From a bacterium (lineage in GTDB: Bacteria > Armatimonadota > Chthonomonadetes > Chthonomonadales > Chthonomonadaceae), in the NCBI GenBank assembly GCA_021805395.1, contig JAJZFJ010000043.1, positions 1-64,000 on the forward strand: 64,000 nucleotides of DNA. Direction: 5' to 3'. Of this stretch, positions 1 to 10,577 are shown one piece after another. Within the stretch, counting starts at the first letter, position 1; each line of letters starts with the position of its first letter. The notes beneath the pieces are model-generated. The model was not told where the DNA came from. It ran no database searches and saw only the letters and a program-made list of their open reading frames with translations. The translations under genes and the position numbers were made by a program.

Positions 1-570
1 ATCAAATTCAAACAGAATCGCAAGAACTCCATTTTCCTTCGTGGCAATCATGAACAGCTTTTCCTGGATACTTTCGAGCAACTGAGCAGAGACAATCATC
101 AAGCTGATGACACGGGTTCCCTATCGGTTGAAGCACAGATATGGCTGCAGAATGGTGGCATAGATACGTTGTCGACATATGGAGTGAGTAATCTGTCCCA
201 AGTTTCGGCTGCAATCCCTGTTTCCCACCTCGAGTTTATACAATCCACTGAGAGTGAGTTCATTACTGAAGAGTTTCATTTTGTACACGCAGGCTTACTT
301 CCTGAAGGTATGGTTTGGGATGAGGAGGAGGAAGGCTACGATCCTAGAATTTGGATACGAGAACCATTTCTGTCCAGCAAGAAATTATTTAACAGAAAAG
401 TGGTAATATTTGGTCATACCCCTCAGTTATCTGGAGAACCATTGGTGCAGAGAAATAAAATTGGAATAGATACCGGTGCAGTGTTTGGAGGACCTCTTAC
501 TGCAGTTGTTCTTGCTTCCGACAGGCCTCTCACTCAGCAGCCTTACCCCCACTTTATTCAGGTGATGTGA
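1..570 (+). CDS. Ser/Thr protein phosphatase-like metallophosphoesterase (5' end outside window)
   Basis: The reading frame is open from base 1 to the TGA at 568-570, so the gene begins upstream of the window; 189 residues are visible. Near the left edge it reads FLRGNHEQL, the GNHE motif that supplies a metal ligand and the catalytic histidine in the PP1/ApaH-type calcineurin-like family. Near residue 140 it reads GHTP, the C-terminal histidine motif of the same fold. Family members dephosphorylate phosphoproteins or diadenosine polyphosphates with two bound metal ions; the substrate cannot be decided here. The first metal motifs (DxH and GDxxD) must lie outside the window. No partner is visible, and the next gene starts 189 bases downstream. 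Confidence 0.8.
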   Translation: MKFKQNRKNSIFLRGNHEQLFLDTFEQLSRDNHQADDTGSLSVEAQIWLQNGGIDTLSTYGVSNLSQVSAAIPVSHLEFIQSTESEFITEEFHFVHAGLLPEGMVWDEEEEGYDPRIWIREPFLSSKKLFNRKVVIFGHTPQLSGEPLVQRNKIGIDTGAVFGGPLTAVVLASDRPLTQQPYPHFIQVM

Positions 571-759
571 GGTTATTTCTTGCCAGTAAATCCGCTCGGA
601 CTATAACATGCTTGCGGTAGTAGAATACTTGCCTTGATATTGTATGGAAAAGCGCTGGAAGCTCGACACCGTTATGTGTGAGTACCAGCTAAAGAATTCG
701 TACGTGTTTCTATATCAAAGGGTAAGATATAGGAATGTTATAAACTTAGGAGATAATCA

Positions 760-3258
760 ATGCCTCGCTCACTGCATATAGATCCCCAGGAAGTTCGCTC
801 CACAAGTCAGATAGAGTTTTCCCCCATACCTGTAAATCAGTACAACAGAACTCTAAAGCAGGAGATGGAGAGACATGCTGTTGAAGATCTCACCAGAATT
901 CATCATGACATGGTTCTGATTCGAACATTCGAATCTATGCTGGATGAAGTCAAAAAACAGGGTAAATATCATGAGATTGAGTACAATCACAGGGGACCAG
1001 CCCACCTGTCAATAGGGCAGGAAGCATCTGCAGTTGGCCAGGCTTTTTTGCTGGACAGCCATGATCATATCTATGGCAGCCACCGAAGCCACGGTGAGAT
1101 TCTTGCAAAAGGGCTGCCTGCGATCTCGAAACTTCCATCCGATGAGCTGACTACCATTATGGAAACCTATCTTGATGGTGCCATTCTCAAAGTTTTGGAA
1201 ACCTCGCTGCCTTCAGATATTCCTGGCCAACAGGAAAATGATGCACACTCCATGGCAATAGAGTTTTTGTTGTATGGGGCTTTGGCGGAGATTTTTGGCA
1301 GGGAAACTGGCTTCAATCGCGGCATGGGTGGATCGATGCACGCATTCTTCACCCCATTCGGTATCTATCCCAATAATGCGCTTGTGGGAGGCTCTGCAGA
1401 TATCAGCGTTGGTGCAGCACTCTACAAACGGGTTAATCACAAGCAGGGCATTGTTATCTGCAACATAGGAGATGCCTCTGCTTCCTGCGGGCCAACATGG
1501 GAGGCACTCTGCTTTGCAACAATGCAGCAGTTCAAAACTCTGTTTGATGCGAACCACAAAGGCGGCCTGCCAGTTATCATAAATTTCATGAACAACTTCT
1601 ATGGTATGGGTGGTCAGCCCGTGGGAGAAACTGGCGGTTTCCAGACGCTAGCCAGAATAGGTGCAGGCTTAAACCCGGAGCAGATGCATGCTGAAAGGGT
1701 GGATGGATATAACCCCTTAGCTGTGATTGATGCAATAGCCCGAAAGCGTGAGCTACTTCTCCGCGGTGATGGTCCCTGCCTGCTGGATACTGTTACCTAC
1801 CGCTATAGCGGCCACTCACCATCAGATGCCTCCTCTTACAGGGAGAAAAGTGAGGTGGAGAGATGGCAGAATGTTGACTCCATTAACACATATGCAAACG
1901 ATTTGATTAGCTGTGGTATCACTGACCAAAATCACATTGATCAACAAAAAGAGAAGCTGGAGGCAATGGTACTGAGAGCTTTTGTGAGAGCCATAGACAC
2001 ATCACTCTCTCCTCGAGCAAATCTGTTCCAGATAGATTCTCTTCTGGAACGGACCATGTTCTCCAATCAGGAAAGGCATTCGCTTGCCCCAGAAAGACGA
2101 GCCAGCACTCTCTTATCCCACGAAGATAATCCCAGGGTGCAGCGCTTAAAGAACCGATCCCGATCGGGTATTGATGCCGAAGGTAACGCAGTACCAAAAT
2201 CACGGGCTATTGCAATACGAGATTCACTTTTCGAGGCGATTCTATACCACTTCGAGACAGACCCCACTCTGATTGCATACGGTGAGGAGAACAGGGATTG
2301 GGGAGGAGCGTTTGGTGTGTACCAGGGTTTAACGGAAACGCTGCCATATCATCGCCTGTTTAATAGCCCAATTGCTGAGGCAGCAATTGTTGGTACTGCA
2401 GTAGGCTATGCTCTGGAGGGGGGACGAGCTCTTGTGGAGCTTATGTACTGCGACTTTCTTGGTAGAGCGGGTGACGAGGTTTTCAATCAGTTAGCCAAGT
2501 GGCAGTCCATGTCTGGAGGCTTACTGAGGATGCCTGTTGTGCTGAGGGTATCTGTTGGCAGCAAGTATGGTGCTCAGCATAGTCAGGACTGGACTGCACT
2601 GTGCGCTCATATTCCCGGCCTGAAGGTAGTGTTCCCTGCCACCCCCTATGATGCAAAAGGGCTGATGCACGCTGCACTCTCTGGCACTGATCCAGTGATA
2701 TTCTTCGAAAGTCAGCGAATATATGACCAACCTGAGCTATTCCATGGGGTGGATGGTGTGCCGGAAACATTTTACCGGGTGGAGATTGGTGAGCCTGAGA
2801 TTAAGCGTAGTGGAAGCGATATCACCATCCTTACAATAGGTGCAACTTTATATAGAGCTCTGGAAACTGCTGACATTCTCAAAGCTAAGTATGGCTTGGA
2901 AGCTGAGGTAATTGATGCCCGTTCACTGGTGCCATTCAACTACAAGCTGGTGCTGGAGAGCGTAGAGAAGACAGGTAAAATTCTGCTCACAAGTGATGCC
3001 TGTGAACGCGGCTCGTTCCTTCATACCATGGCATCCAATATAACCAGGCATGCATTTGATTCACTGGATGCACCTCCGGTGGTGTTAGGTGCCCGAAACT
3101 GGATTACACCACCAGATGAAGTAGAAGAATCTTTCTTCCCATTCCCTACAGATATGCTGGATACCATACACACCCACCTGATTCCGCTTTCAGGTTACAG
3201 CATCTCGAGAGTCTGCGATAACGAGGAGCTTGAGAGACGGGGCAGGCTGGGAATCTAG
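760..3258 (+). CDS. Fused E1 alpha-beta subunit, 2-oxoacid dehydrogenase type (thiamine diphosphate dependent)
   Basis: 832 residues joining two subunits that are separate in many bacteria. Residues about 50-420 are the alpha half, with the ThDP/Mg motif starting GDASAS and ending FMNN. Residues about 475-830 are the beta half (transketolase-like pyrimidine and C-terminal domains), with YGEENRDWGG near its start and a GAQHSQD segment. The enzyme would decarboxylate a branched-chain 2-oxoacid, pyruvate or acetoin and pass the acyl group to a lipoyl E2. No E2, E3 or lipoate gene is adjacent, so the substrate is open. The ATG is preceded by TAGGAG about 7 bases upstream, which supports this start. 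It is transcribed alone and converges on the minus-strand gene ending at 3265, with a 6-base gap. Confidence 0.88.
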   Translation: MPRSLHIDPQEVRSTSQIEFSPIPVNQYNRTLKQEMERHAVEDLTRIHHDMVLIRTFESMLDEVKKQGKYHEIEYNHRGPAHLSIGQEASAVGQAFLLDSHDHIYGSHRSHGEILAKGLPAISKLPSDELTTIMETYLDGAILKVLETSLPSDIPGQQENDAHSMAIEFLLYGALAEIFGRETGFNRGMGGSMHAFFTPFGIYPNNALVGGSADISVGAALYKRVNHKQGIVICNIGDASASCGPTWEALCFATMQQFKTLFDANHKGGLPVIINFMNNFYGMGGQPVGETGGFQTLARIGAGLNPEQMHAERVDGYNPLAVIDAIARKRELLLRGDGPCLLDTVTYRYSGHSPSDASSYREKSEVERWQNVDSINTYANDLISCGITDQNHIDQQKEKLEAMVLRAFVRAIDTSLSPRANLFQIDSLLERTMFSNQERHSLAPERRASTLLSHEDNPRVQRLKNRSRSGIDAEGNAVPKSRAIAIRDSLFEAILYHFETDPTLIAYGEENRDWGGAFGVYQGLTETLPYHRLFNSPIAEAAIVGTAVGYALEGGRALVELMYCDFLGRAGDEVFNQLAKWQSMSGGLLRMPVVLRVSVGSKYGAQHSQDWTALCAHIPGLKVVFPATPYDAKGLMHAALSGTDPVIFFESQRIYDQPELFHGVDGVPETFYRVEIGEPEIKRSGSDITILTIGATLYRALETADILKAKYGLEAEVIDARSLVPFNYKLVLESVEKTGKILLTSDACERGSFLHTMASNITRHAFDSLDAPPVVLGARNWITPPDEVEESFFPFPTDMLDTIHTHLIPLSGYSISRVCDNEELERRGRLGI

Positions 3259-3264
3259 CAGCCG

Positions 3265-5421
3265 CTACCAATGCGCTGGGATAGGTGGTGATGCCCCTAC
3301 TCCCGGCGCATTCAGTGCCTGCACGTCATCCGCCATCGTTGTAGTGTATACCACTGAGCCATCATAGGCGGGACTGGAGTATATGTTCCCTGGTCCCAGA
3401 GCATACTTCCAGTCTACTTCACCATTAGATGTGAACAATACAGTTACATCTCCCCTGTAACCCATAATAGCCATGGTCTGCCCATCCGGTGACAGCGTGG
3501 GACTGGATCCTATAATCTCCTGTCCAATGGAACTCTTCCAAACAAGCTTCCCGGTCGATGCATTCAGGGCGTAGATATCTCCTGAAAGTGCTCGACCCGC
3601 AATATACAGAACATTATTCATAATGGAAGGCGTGGAGTAGTAGCGAATGTCCCCCTGGGAAGATCCGCTTGTCCATAACTCTGTTCCGCTCGATGCCTCA
3701 AATGCGTGCAGAATTCCATCATTGGAACATACATACAGATTCCCCTGATAAACTACAGGAGAGGAAACTGCGGGAGAGTCCTGCATTTCGCTGCCCAGTT
3801 TCTTCTGCCATCGCAGTGTTCCAGTTTCAATTGAGATAGCATACAGAATGTTATTCCAGCCACCAAGATAGAAGTTATTCTCATCGGCTGCTGGTTTATC
3901 TTCAAAAAAGCTTCCGGTTGCATATTTCCACAGCAGTTTTCCCTTTTTCATATCCAGACCAAATATGGCATGGTACCCTCCCACGCATACTACATCACCG
4001 GAAACGTTCGGAGTAGAGAGAAGTACATTCTGCGTGTTATACTTCCATCTCATACGACCTGATTCACTCTGCAGACAGTAGACATATCCGTCTTCAGAGT
4101 TAAATAGCACATCTTTGCCTATTGCACATGGTGTTCCTACAATTGCGCCGTCTGTATGAAATTTCCAGAGAATCTTGCCAGTCTTTACACTTATTCCATA
4201 ACAGTTTCCATCCAGACATGTAACAAGCAAAACAGTATTATCCAGAACAGGAGAAGACTGGATTCCATCACCCAGGTTTATTGCCCATCTGTCTGTGGGT
4301 TCTTTATGTGATCGCTCAATCTCAAGAATCAATTCACTTTCAAGGACTGTGTGGTTACTCGTAATTAGTTTGATATCACAGGTATGAACACCCACAGGTA
4401 TAGCTGATGGGTAGAAAACCGTTTCCCATATATCTCTGGCATTTTGAGTGAGAGGCTGCCATGGATCTGCGTCGATTCTGTATTCAGCCTTCTCACCATG
4501 AGCACTATCACTGGGTGAACGTGGATCCAGAAGAGCAGCAGGCCGTCTTCTAAACAGAAATGGGTTATCAGGATCATCCCAGCCTGCTCGAAGAACTGAC
4601 ACCATCGTCTGAGCAACTGGTATTTCTGTAATATGCACCTGCTTATGTGGCTGCTTTAAATTTGACAAGGAGATACTAACGAGTTGTGGAGACACATTCA
4701 CAGAATAGTAATCGCCAGAAGAAAGTCTGCCCAATGACAATGTCTCTATGCCATCTGTTTTCGACTGTCGGGTACTCCCGGAAGTGCTGGTAAAAATTGC
4801 TAATATGTTATGCTTGGGAAGTAAACTTCGAAAGTCAAACTCGTTGTCAATCTCTCTGGTGAACTCATTCCCATCACCAATGGTATGGTGGAGAAAAATA
4901 AATACTGGAGTAGTTGGCTTGAGTTTGGTGAGATCGCGTTGCAGCCATACAATTTCGGGATCATCGAAATGTCCCTGCCTTTCAAGCACCTGAGTAGAAT
5001 CAAGAAATATGAGATGGAATCCTTTGTAATTTACGGAATAGTATAATGGTCCAAAGTTTTTTTGATATCTCTTCTTCGCTTCCCCACACCATCGCATATC
5101 CCTGGTTCCAGGAACCGGACAGAAACGAATCCTCTCATCAGAAAGGGGCTGAATATTTGATTTCAGAGATTCATACTCTTCCGCTGAACCATCCCAGGTA
5201 AGGCTGCCTGTATCACATACAAACGCAGGAAGGTTTGCAGAACTGAGGATATCCGAAACAAAATATTTAATCGTGCTGTTTTGTTCAGCAGGCGAGGTGT
5301 AACTATTTGCAATATCTACAAATGAAAAAGAGGAATCAGAACTTGTTGCTTCAGAATAAGCAGTTGAAATTACAAGTGGAAACAGACAGAGCATGAGGAA
5401 AGAGGTTAAGCAATTGAGCAT
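3265..5421 (-). CDS. Exported protein: degenerate calcineurin-like domain plus PQQ/BamB-type beta-propeller
   Basis: 718 residues from the ATG at 5421, chosen over the one at 5442 because AGGAAAGGGG lies just before it. An N-terminal hydrophobic stretch (LTSFLMLCLFPLVIS) looks like a signal peptide. Residues about 30-270 resemble the calcineurin-like phosphoesterase fold: LYYSVNYKGFHLIFLDS and a late FLHHT. The metal-ligand motifs are eroded: the usual GNHD reads GTRD, and the early DxH and GD motifs are unrecognisable. Residues about 380-715 are repeated propeller blades of the W-K-(F/Y) type (ILWKFHTDG, LLWKYATGS, LVWKSSIGQ) seen in PQQ_2/BamB-like proteins. The role is unknown; probably a binding or scaffold protein outside the cytoplasm. 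It follows trxB closely on the same strand, and its RBS region lies in the 30-base gap. Confidence 0.75.
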   Translation of the reverse strand: MLNCLTSFLMLCLFPLVISTAYSEATSSDSSFSFVDIANSYTSPAEQNSTIKYFVSDILSSANLPAFVCDTGSLTWDGSAEEYESLKSNIQPLSDERIRFCPVPGTRDMRWCGEAKKRYQKNFGPLYYSVNYKGFHLIFLDSTQVLERQGHFDDPEIVWLQRDLTKLKPTTPVFIFLHHTIGDGNEFTREIDNEFDFRSLLPKHNILAIFTSTSGSTRQSKTDGIETLSLGRLSSGDYYSVNVSPQLVSISLSNLKQPHKQVHITEIPVAQTMVSVLRAGWDDPDNPFLFRRRPAALLDPRSPSDSAHGEKAEYRIDADPWQPLTQNARDIWETVFYPSAIPVGVHTCDIKLITSNHTVLESELILEIERSHKEPTDRWAINLGDGIQSSPVLDNTVLLVTCLDGNCYGISVKTGKILWKFHTDGAIVGTPCAIGKDVLFNSEDGYVYCLQSESGRMRWKYNTQNVLLSTPNVSGDVVCVGGYHAIFGLDMKKGKLLWKYATGSFFEDKPAADENNFYLGGWNNILYAISIETGTLRWQKKLGSEMQDSPAVSSPVVYQGNLYVCSNDGILHAFEASSGTELWTSGSSQGDIRYYSTPSIMNNVLYIAGRALSGDIYALNASTGKLVWKSSIGQEIIGSSPTLSPDGQTMAIMGYRGDVTVLFTSNGEVDWKYALGPGNIYSSPAYDGSVVYTTTMADDVQALNAPGVGASPPIPAHW

Positions 5422-5451
5422 AATCCCCTTTCCTACTCGCATATGAACCCA

Positions 5452-6441
5452 TTAAACCTCAGCCAGAGTGTTGACACCGGAATGCTTCTCTTCCAGGTAT
5501 CTCTCGGCTTGAATAGCCGCCATGCATCCAGATCCTGCTGCAGTAATAGCCTGTCTATACTTTGTATCCTGAACATCACCACAGGCAAATATACCAGGAA
5601 TGTTTGTTTTTACATCATCATGAGTTCGAATATAACCCAACTCATCCAGTTCCAGTATTCCTTCAAACAGTTCTGTATTGGGTTTATGTCCTATGGCAAT
5701 GAAAACGCCTGTCACTTCAAGATTTGAGATCTCATCTGTTTTCAGGTTTTTAAGCGTGAGACCAGTAACCGTATTGAGCTGAACCTCATTAATCCTCATA
5801 ACCTGAGTATCCCAAATGAAATCAATCCTGGGGTTTCGGAATGCTCTCTCCTGCATAATCTTGGAAGCCCGTAATGTGTCTCGACGATGGATTACTGTTA
5901 CCCGCTCACAGTGATTGGTGAGATATATCGCCTCTTCCATGGCAGTGTCACCACCTCCAACCACGGCTACGTGCTGGCCCTTGAAGAAGAAGCCATCGCA
6001 TGTGGCGCAGGCTGATACCCCTCTTCCACCCAGTCCACATTGATGAGCAGGCAGCTCTTCTGGCAGTCCAAGCCACTTCGCGGAAGCACCGGTTGCAATG
6101 GTAACAGTTTCAGCCTCGTAGATACAGTCACCCACCCAAACTCTGTAAGGAGCTTCGGAGAAATCCACTTTGGTGGCCATGTCTTCCACTACTTCTACAT
6201 CAAAACGAAGTGCCTGTTCTCGCATAATGGCCATGAGATCAGGGCCCTGTATGCCATGCACAAACCCGGGATAGTTCTCTACTTCGGTAGTGATCATGAG
6301 CTGACCACCTGCACCCAGCAACTCCTGCCCTCTACCAACTCCACCATCAATCATAAGAGGATGCAGATTTGCTCTGCCAGTATACAGTGCTGCGGTATAG
6401 CCGGCAGGCCCCGAACCTAAAATAATATTCTTATATATCAT
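5452..6441 (-). CDS. trxB: Thioredoxin reductase
   Basis: 329 residues, the usual length. The FAD-binding GSGPAGYTAA lies at residues 9-18, the redox-active CATC followed by DGFF near residue 140, the NADPH-binding GGGDTAMEEA near 160, and the C-terminal FAD motif reads GIFACGDV. It reduces thioredoxin with NADPH in the cytoplasm. No thioredoxin gene is adjacent, although an exported thioredoxin-like protein is encoded at 27 kb. It begins the two-gene unit that continues into the propeller protein. guaB ends 38 bases upstream on the same strand, so all three may share a transcript. Confidence 0.95.
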   Translation of the reverse strand: MIYKNIILGSGPAGYTAALYTGRANLHPLMIDGGVGRGQELLGAGGQLMITTEVENYPGFVHGIQGPDLMAIMREQALRFDVEVVEDMATKVDFSEAPYRVWVGDCIYEAETVTIATGASAKWLGLPEELPAHQCGLGGRGVSACATCDGFFFKGQHVAVVGGGDTAMEEAIYLTNHCERVTVIHRRDTLRASKIMQERAFRNPRIDFIWDTQVMRINEVQLNTVTGLTLKNLKTDEISNLEVTGVFIAIGHKPNTELFEGILELDELGYIRTHDDVKTNIPGIFACGDVQDTKYRQAITAAGSGCMAAIQAERYLEEKHSGVNTLAEV

Positions 6442-6479
6442 CAGCGATAGCCTTCATTAGTGGGTATAGAATAGAGCAG

Positions 6480-8000
6480 TTACTCTCGCACACTGTCGTT
6501 GTAGGCGTGTTCGCTAGAATAGTTTGGGGGCTCTTTTGTTATCCACACATCATGCACATGACTCTCTCGCAAACTTGCACCAGACTGTCTGATGAACTGT
6601 GCCCGCTTAGAGAACATTGGCAAGGTTGCCGCTCCCAGATAGCCCATACTCGACCTTATGCCGCCTAATAGCTGATAGAGAGTATCGTGAACTGCGCCTT
6701 TATATGGCACCCGTCCTTCAACCCCTTCTGGAACGTGCCTTGCCGTTGGATCCTGTCCATATCGGTCGCTGGAACCTTCCATCATAGCACCTTCACTGCC
6801 CATGCCCCTGTAGTCTTTATATGCTCGTCCCTGGTAGAGTATTACGCTTCCGGGTGCTTCGTCTGTTCCAGCAAGCATGTTGCCCACCATCACCGCGGCT
6901 GCACCTGCTGCCAGTGCTTTTGCTGCATCACCACTCCACCGTATGCCTCCATCTGCAATGATAGGAATTCCATATCTTGCAGCCTCTTCTGCACATTCAA
7001 GGATTGCAGTGAGCTGCGGAACCCCCACACCACTTACGATTCGTGTGGTACAGATTGACCCGGCACCCAGTCCTACACGTATCGAATCAGCTCCAGCCTC
7101 AATTAGAGCACGAGTTCCTTCCGCTGTGGCTACATTACCTGCCATGATTGGCAGATCTGGAAACTGCTTTTTAACCGCTTCCAGTGCATTCAGCACTCCG
7201 GCAGAATGACCATGTGCCGCATCTATAACAATGAGATCTACCCCAGCTTCTACCAGTGCAGCAGTTCTGATGACAGGATCTCTTAGGGGCCCTATGGCTG
7301 CGCCACATCGGAGGCGTCCTCTTGCATCCTTCGTTGCATTAGGATAATCTCGTACTTTCTGGATATCTTTAATGGTGATTAACCCGAGAAGTTTTCTGTC
7401 TGCATCCACAATGGGAAGTTTTTCGATACGATGCTTCTGAAGAATATCCTGAGCCTGCTCTAAAGTGATCCCATGCTCTGCTGTAACAAGACCACCTGGA
7501 CGACTGTCATCGGTAGTCATCACATCACTTATTATTCTATTGTAATCGGTCTCGAAACGGATGTCTCTGTTTGTCAGAATACCCACTAATCTGCCAGTGC
7601 TAACATCTGTGATGGGAACACCTGAGATGTGGTACCTTTCCATTAAATTTACTGCATCCTGGATTGTATAGTTTGGCGGCAGACTGATTGGATCAACAAT
7701 AATTCCGTGTTCTGATCGCTTTACTTTGTCCACTTCCTGAGCCTGTGCGGATGGCGAGAGATTACGGTGGATAATCCCGATTCCACCTTCCCGAGCCATT
7801 GCTATTGCCATTCTGGCGCCTGTAACCCGATCCATGGGAGAGCTTAAGAGTGGTGAGCGTAATACAATATCTTTTGCAATTAATGTACTTGGATCGGTCT
7901 CATCTGGTCGTACCCGACTTTCAGACGGCATGAGAAGCACATCATCAAAACTTAGCCCCTCACGAATTTCAATTCCTGTCTTTCTTACTATGTCTTGCAT
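6480..8000 (-). CDS. guaB: Inosine-5'-monophosphate dehydrogenase
   Basis: 506 residues. It starts with the typical [14 protein letters not shown], carries two CBS domains at about residues 100-225, and has the catalytic cysteine loop [16 protein letters not shown] near residue 310. It oxidises IMP to XMP with NAD, the first committed step of GMP synthesis. The ATG at 8000 is preceded by GGAGAAATGAT, a good ribosome-binding site. Nothing in the active site looks altered. The C-terminal end runs past the usual IMPDH end by a short polar tail. Confidence 0.97.
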   Translation of the reverse strand: MQDIVRKTGIEIREGLSFDDVLLMPSESRVRPDETDPSTLIAKDIVLRSPLLSSPMDRVTGARMAIAMAREGGIGIIHRNLSPSAQAQEVDKVKRSEHGIIVDPISLPPNYTIQDAVNLMERYHISGVPITDVSTGRLVGILTNRDIRFETDYNRIISDVMTTDDSRPGGLVTAEHGITLEQAQDILQKHRIEKLPIVDADRKLLGLITIKDIQKVRDYPNATKDARGRLRCGAAIGPLRDPVIRTAALVEAGVDLIVIDAAHGHSAGVLNALEAVKKQFPDLPIMAGNVATAEGTRALIEAGADSIRVGLGAGSICTTRIVSGVGVPQLTAILECAEEAARYGIPIIADGGIRWSGDAAKALAAGAAAVMVGNMLAGTDEAPGSVILYQGRAYKDYRGMGSEGAMMEGSSDRYGQDPTARHVPEGVEGRVPYKGAVHDTLYQLLGGIRSSMGYLGAATLPMFSKRAQFIRQSGASLRESHVHDVWITKEPPNYSSEHAYNDSVRE

Positions 8001-8298
8001 ATCATTTCTCCAAATCTAAATGTCTGCGGTGAAGGCGCCATTGGATCCACCATTATTGAGGGAGAGTATACCCCCGCAAGGCATTTTAACGATATAGTAT
8101 ATAAAACAGATGTGGAGCTAATTTACGATTCAGACGCAAAATATGCTTCATTTTGCTTATATAATAAACAGGTAACATTCAATAGACACTCATGGTTCCC
8201 TACATATGCCTAACAGATGTTTTTCTTCTGCATAATATGTGTGATACAATAATTACAACCACAGATAACTGTCTTTCATTTTTCACCAGGATGAGGTT
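8001..8298. other. Divergent intergenic region between guaB and an exported hydrolase
   Basis: About 300 bases between two divergently transcribed genes, so promoters for both should lie here. A TACAAT at 8244-8249 is a candidate -10 for the plus-strand hydrolase gene, without a convincing -35. No riboswitch-like or RNA-gene core was recognised. A 72-codon ORF across it has no ribosome-binding site and was not accepted. Confidence 0.4.
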
Positions 8299-9081
8299 AT
8301 GATGATTTCCACAAACAGATTCTTTACATTCACTACACGTACTGTTTTAATGATATTCGTGCTGCTGGCTGTCACATGTAACCTCACTCCCAGTTCAGCT
8401 GCAAGCATCAGTTCACCAAAAGTTGTGAATTATAAAACCAAAGATGGCTGGACGATTGTTGGTGATCTGTATACACCCATCAGGAAAGCAAAAGGTGTGG
8501 TCATACTGCTGCATCAAAGAGGAGGCAGTGCAAGCGATTGGGCACCATTATGTGTGACTCTACAGAAAAGCGGCTATGAAGCACTTGCTATAGACGCAAG
8601 GGGCACAGGCAGATCCACAAAAGGACCAGGGCCCATGGGAATCAACGCTCCATGGCTCACCACTCCAGACATTGCAGGTGCAATCCACTATTTAAAAACC
8701 AACAATGCAATTCTCATTGGTGCATCTTATGGTGCGAATAACGCATTAATCTATGCATCCGAGCATCCGAAGAAGCTGAATGGAATTATTCTGCTGTCAC
8801 CTGGCAAGGATTACAATGGTCTTACTGCACTACCTGCTGCACAACTCTGCAATGTACCGGTATCTATTTTTGTTTCAGAACACGATCCTATTCCGCAAAA
8901 TGGGCCAGTGATCATAGCCAGGAACTTACCGCACGGAGATATTTGTCATCTGGTAGTTTTACACGGGAACGTCCATGGAACTGGCTTGCTTAACAGTAAA
9001 TTCGACATTGAACTTCTTGTTGAAGTGAATGCTCTTGAATCCTATCATAAGAACGCAAAATCCATGAGAGGCAAAATGTAG
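8299..9081 (+). CDS. Exported alpha/beta hydrolase (serine hydrolase)
   Basis: 260 residues. The N-terminus (TRTVLMIFVLLAVTC...SSA) is a signal peptide; the cysteine near residue 28 could be a lipobox, but the context is poor. The mature part shows the alpha/beta hydrolase order: an HQRGGSASDW oxyanion-side loop, DARGTGRS, the nucleophile elbow GASYGAN near residue 140, a late acidic segment SEHDP, and a histidine in HGNVHG near 230. It likely hydrolyses an ester or amide outside the cytoplasm; the substrate is unknown. AGGATGAGG precedes the ATG. It stands alone, with 431 bases before mreB. Confidence 0.8.
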   Translation: MMISTNRFFTFTTRTVLMIFVLLAVTCNLTPSSAASISSPKVVNYKTKDGWTIVGDLYTPIRKAKGVVILLHQRGGSASDWAPLCVTLQKSGYEALAIDARGTGRSTKGPGPMGINAPWLTTPDIAGAIHYLKTNNAILIGASYGANNALIYASEHPKKLNGIILLSPGKDYNGLTALPAAQLCNVPVSIFVSEHDPIPQNGPVIIARNLPHGDICHLVVLHGNVHGTGLLNSKFDIELLVEVNALESYHKNAKSMRGKM

Positions 9082-9512
9082 TTTGCCATTAGAGTTGTGG
9101 GTTATATTCTTATAGATCTCTTGCTGCCGTGCGGATTAGTCTTCATATTAGTGGTTTCGTCATGCCATTCTCTTGAATCTGCCTGTAACACAATCTTCGC
9201 TGATAGCAGCCTTTAAGTATTGATTCAGATGGTGACGATGTTGAATGTTACATTTGATGCAATGATATCCCTCCACTCACTTTCAGAAAAATTACTGCGC
9301 ATAACAATGAACGTGACAGGGTATGAGTATGTTCAGATTCGGTTATGAATGGATTGCAATGGCATGCAGTTACGTACAATCACCTATAACCTGGTTAATA
9401 TGCCATAATACCTAAATAACTGGGTATAAACACGAATATCTCCTGAATTGTAATTCGGTGAGAGGCTAATTTAAATTTGTGTGTATCCATAGTCTCTTCC
9501 AGGAACGATACT
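9082..9512. other. Gene-free region upstream of mreB
   Basis: 431 bases without a supportable gene. It must contain the mreB promoter; CATAAT near 9402 is a weak -10 candidate. No strong hairpin, repeat or RNA-gene core was seen. Confidence 0.35.
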
Positions 9513-10553
9513 ATGAACTTTCTCCGCGGTGCATTGGGACGTGTCTCTCGTGATATGGGCATTGATTTAGGCACAGCGAACACACTTGTACATGTACGAG
9601 GCAGAGGTATCCTGCTTCGAGAGCCCTCTGTCATTGCCATTGATAGTGATACAAACGTAATACAGGCCGTGGGTGAAGAAGCAAAACGAATGCTGGGGAG
9701 AACTCCACAGCGTATAAAAGCTATTCGTCCATTGCGGGACGGTGTCATTGCTGATTTCGAACAGACAGAGCAGATGATACGATATTTTATCCGCAAAGTA
9801 CATCGCCGCAATCTTTTGATGGCTCCAAGAATGGTGATTGGCGTCCCCTCAGGCGTTACAGAAGTTGAGGAGATGGCAGTTATCCAGGCTGCGCGTAAAG
9901 CAGGTGCACGCGAGGCCTTCACAATTGAAGAGCCGATGGCTGCTGCGATTGGGGCAGATCTGCCAATTTCTGAACCTACAGGCTGTATGATTGTGGATAT
10001 TGGCGGCGGCACAACTGAGGTAGCAGTGATATCACTGCGTGGGATTGTTACTAGCAGATCTATCCGCATCGCAGGAGATGAGATAGATGAAGCAATTATG
10101 AACCATGTAAAACGAACCTACAACCTATCCATTGGTGATAGAACAGCAGAGGAAGTAAAGCTCACAATTGGTTCTGCATTTAATACTGGCACAGACCGTG
10201 AAATGAATGTTAGAGGAAGAGACCTTATCTCCGGTCTGCCAAGATGCATTCCCATCTCGAGTTCGGAAATTAGAGAGGCGATCTCAGACCCTGTATACTC
10301 CATTATTGAGGCAGTGAAAGTCACTCTGGAAGCAACTCCACCAGAACTGTCCTCTGATATTTACGAAAGAGGCATTGTACTTGCCGGAGGAGGTGCACTC
10401 TTGATGGGTATTGACAAGTTACTTGCCAAAGAGACAGGGATGCCTGTGCATATTGCAGCAGACCCGCTATCATGTGTAGTACTTGGCACTGGTAAATATC
10501 TGGAAGAACTGGAATCCAGCCCAAGAATGCGTAGAGCGATGAATACAGCCTGA
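9513..10553 (+). CDS. mreB: Rod shape-determining protein MreB (actin homologue)
   Basis: 346 residues, family-typical length. It has the phosphate-1 motif DLGTANTL near residue 17, the phosphate-2 motif DIGGGTTE near 165, and the adenosine-binding LAGGGALL near 290. MreB forms membrane-bound filaments that direct lateral peptidoglycan synthesis in rod-shaped cells. The ATG at 9513 is chosen over one 36 bases upstream because AGGA sits just before it and the protein then starts with the usual amphipathic segment (NFLRGALG). It heads the mreB-mreC-mreD-DUF3187 operon. Confidence 0.97.
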   Translation: MNFLRGALGRVSRDMGIDLGTANTLVHVRGRGILLREPSVIAIDSDTNVIQAVGEEAKRMLGRTPQRIKAIRPLRDGVIADFEQTEQMIRYFIRKVHRRNLLMAPRMVIGVPSGVTEVEEMAVIQAARKAGAREAFTIEEPMAAAIGADLPISEPTGCMIVDIGGGTTEVAVISLRGIVTSRSIRIAGDEIDEAIMNHVKRTYNLSIGDRTAEEVKLTIGSAFNTGTDREMNVRGRDLISGLPRCIPISSSEIREAISDPVYSIIEAVKVTLEATPPELSSDIYERGIVLAGGGALLMGIDKLLAKETGMPVHIAADPLSCVVLGTGKYLEELESSPRMRRAMNTA

Positions 10554-10577
10554 CATTGAAACGGTGGAGGCTGTGTT

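Noticed and set aside
7995-8213. 72-codon plus-strand open frame in the guaB upstream region
   Set aside because: No ribosome-binding site, no family pattern, and it begins inside the guaB start region.
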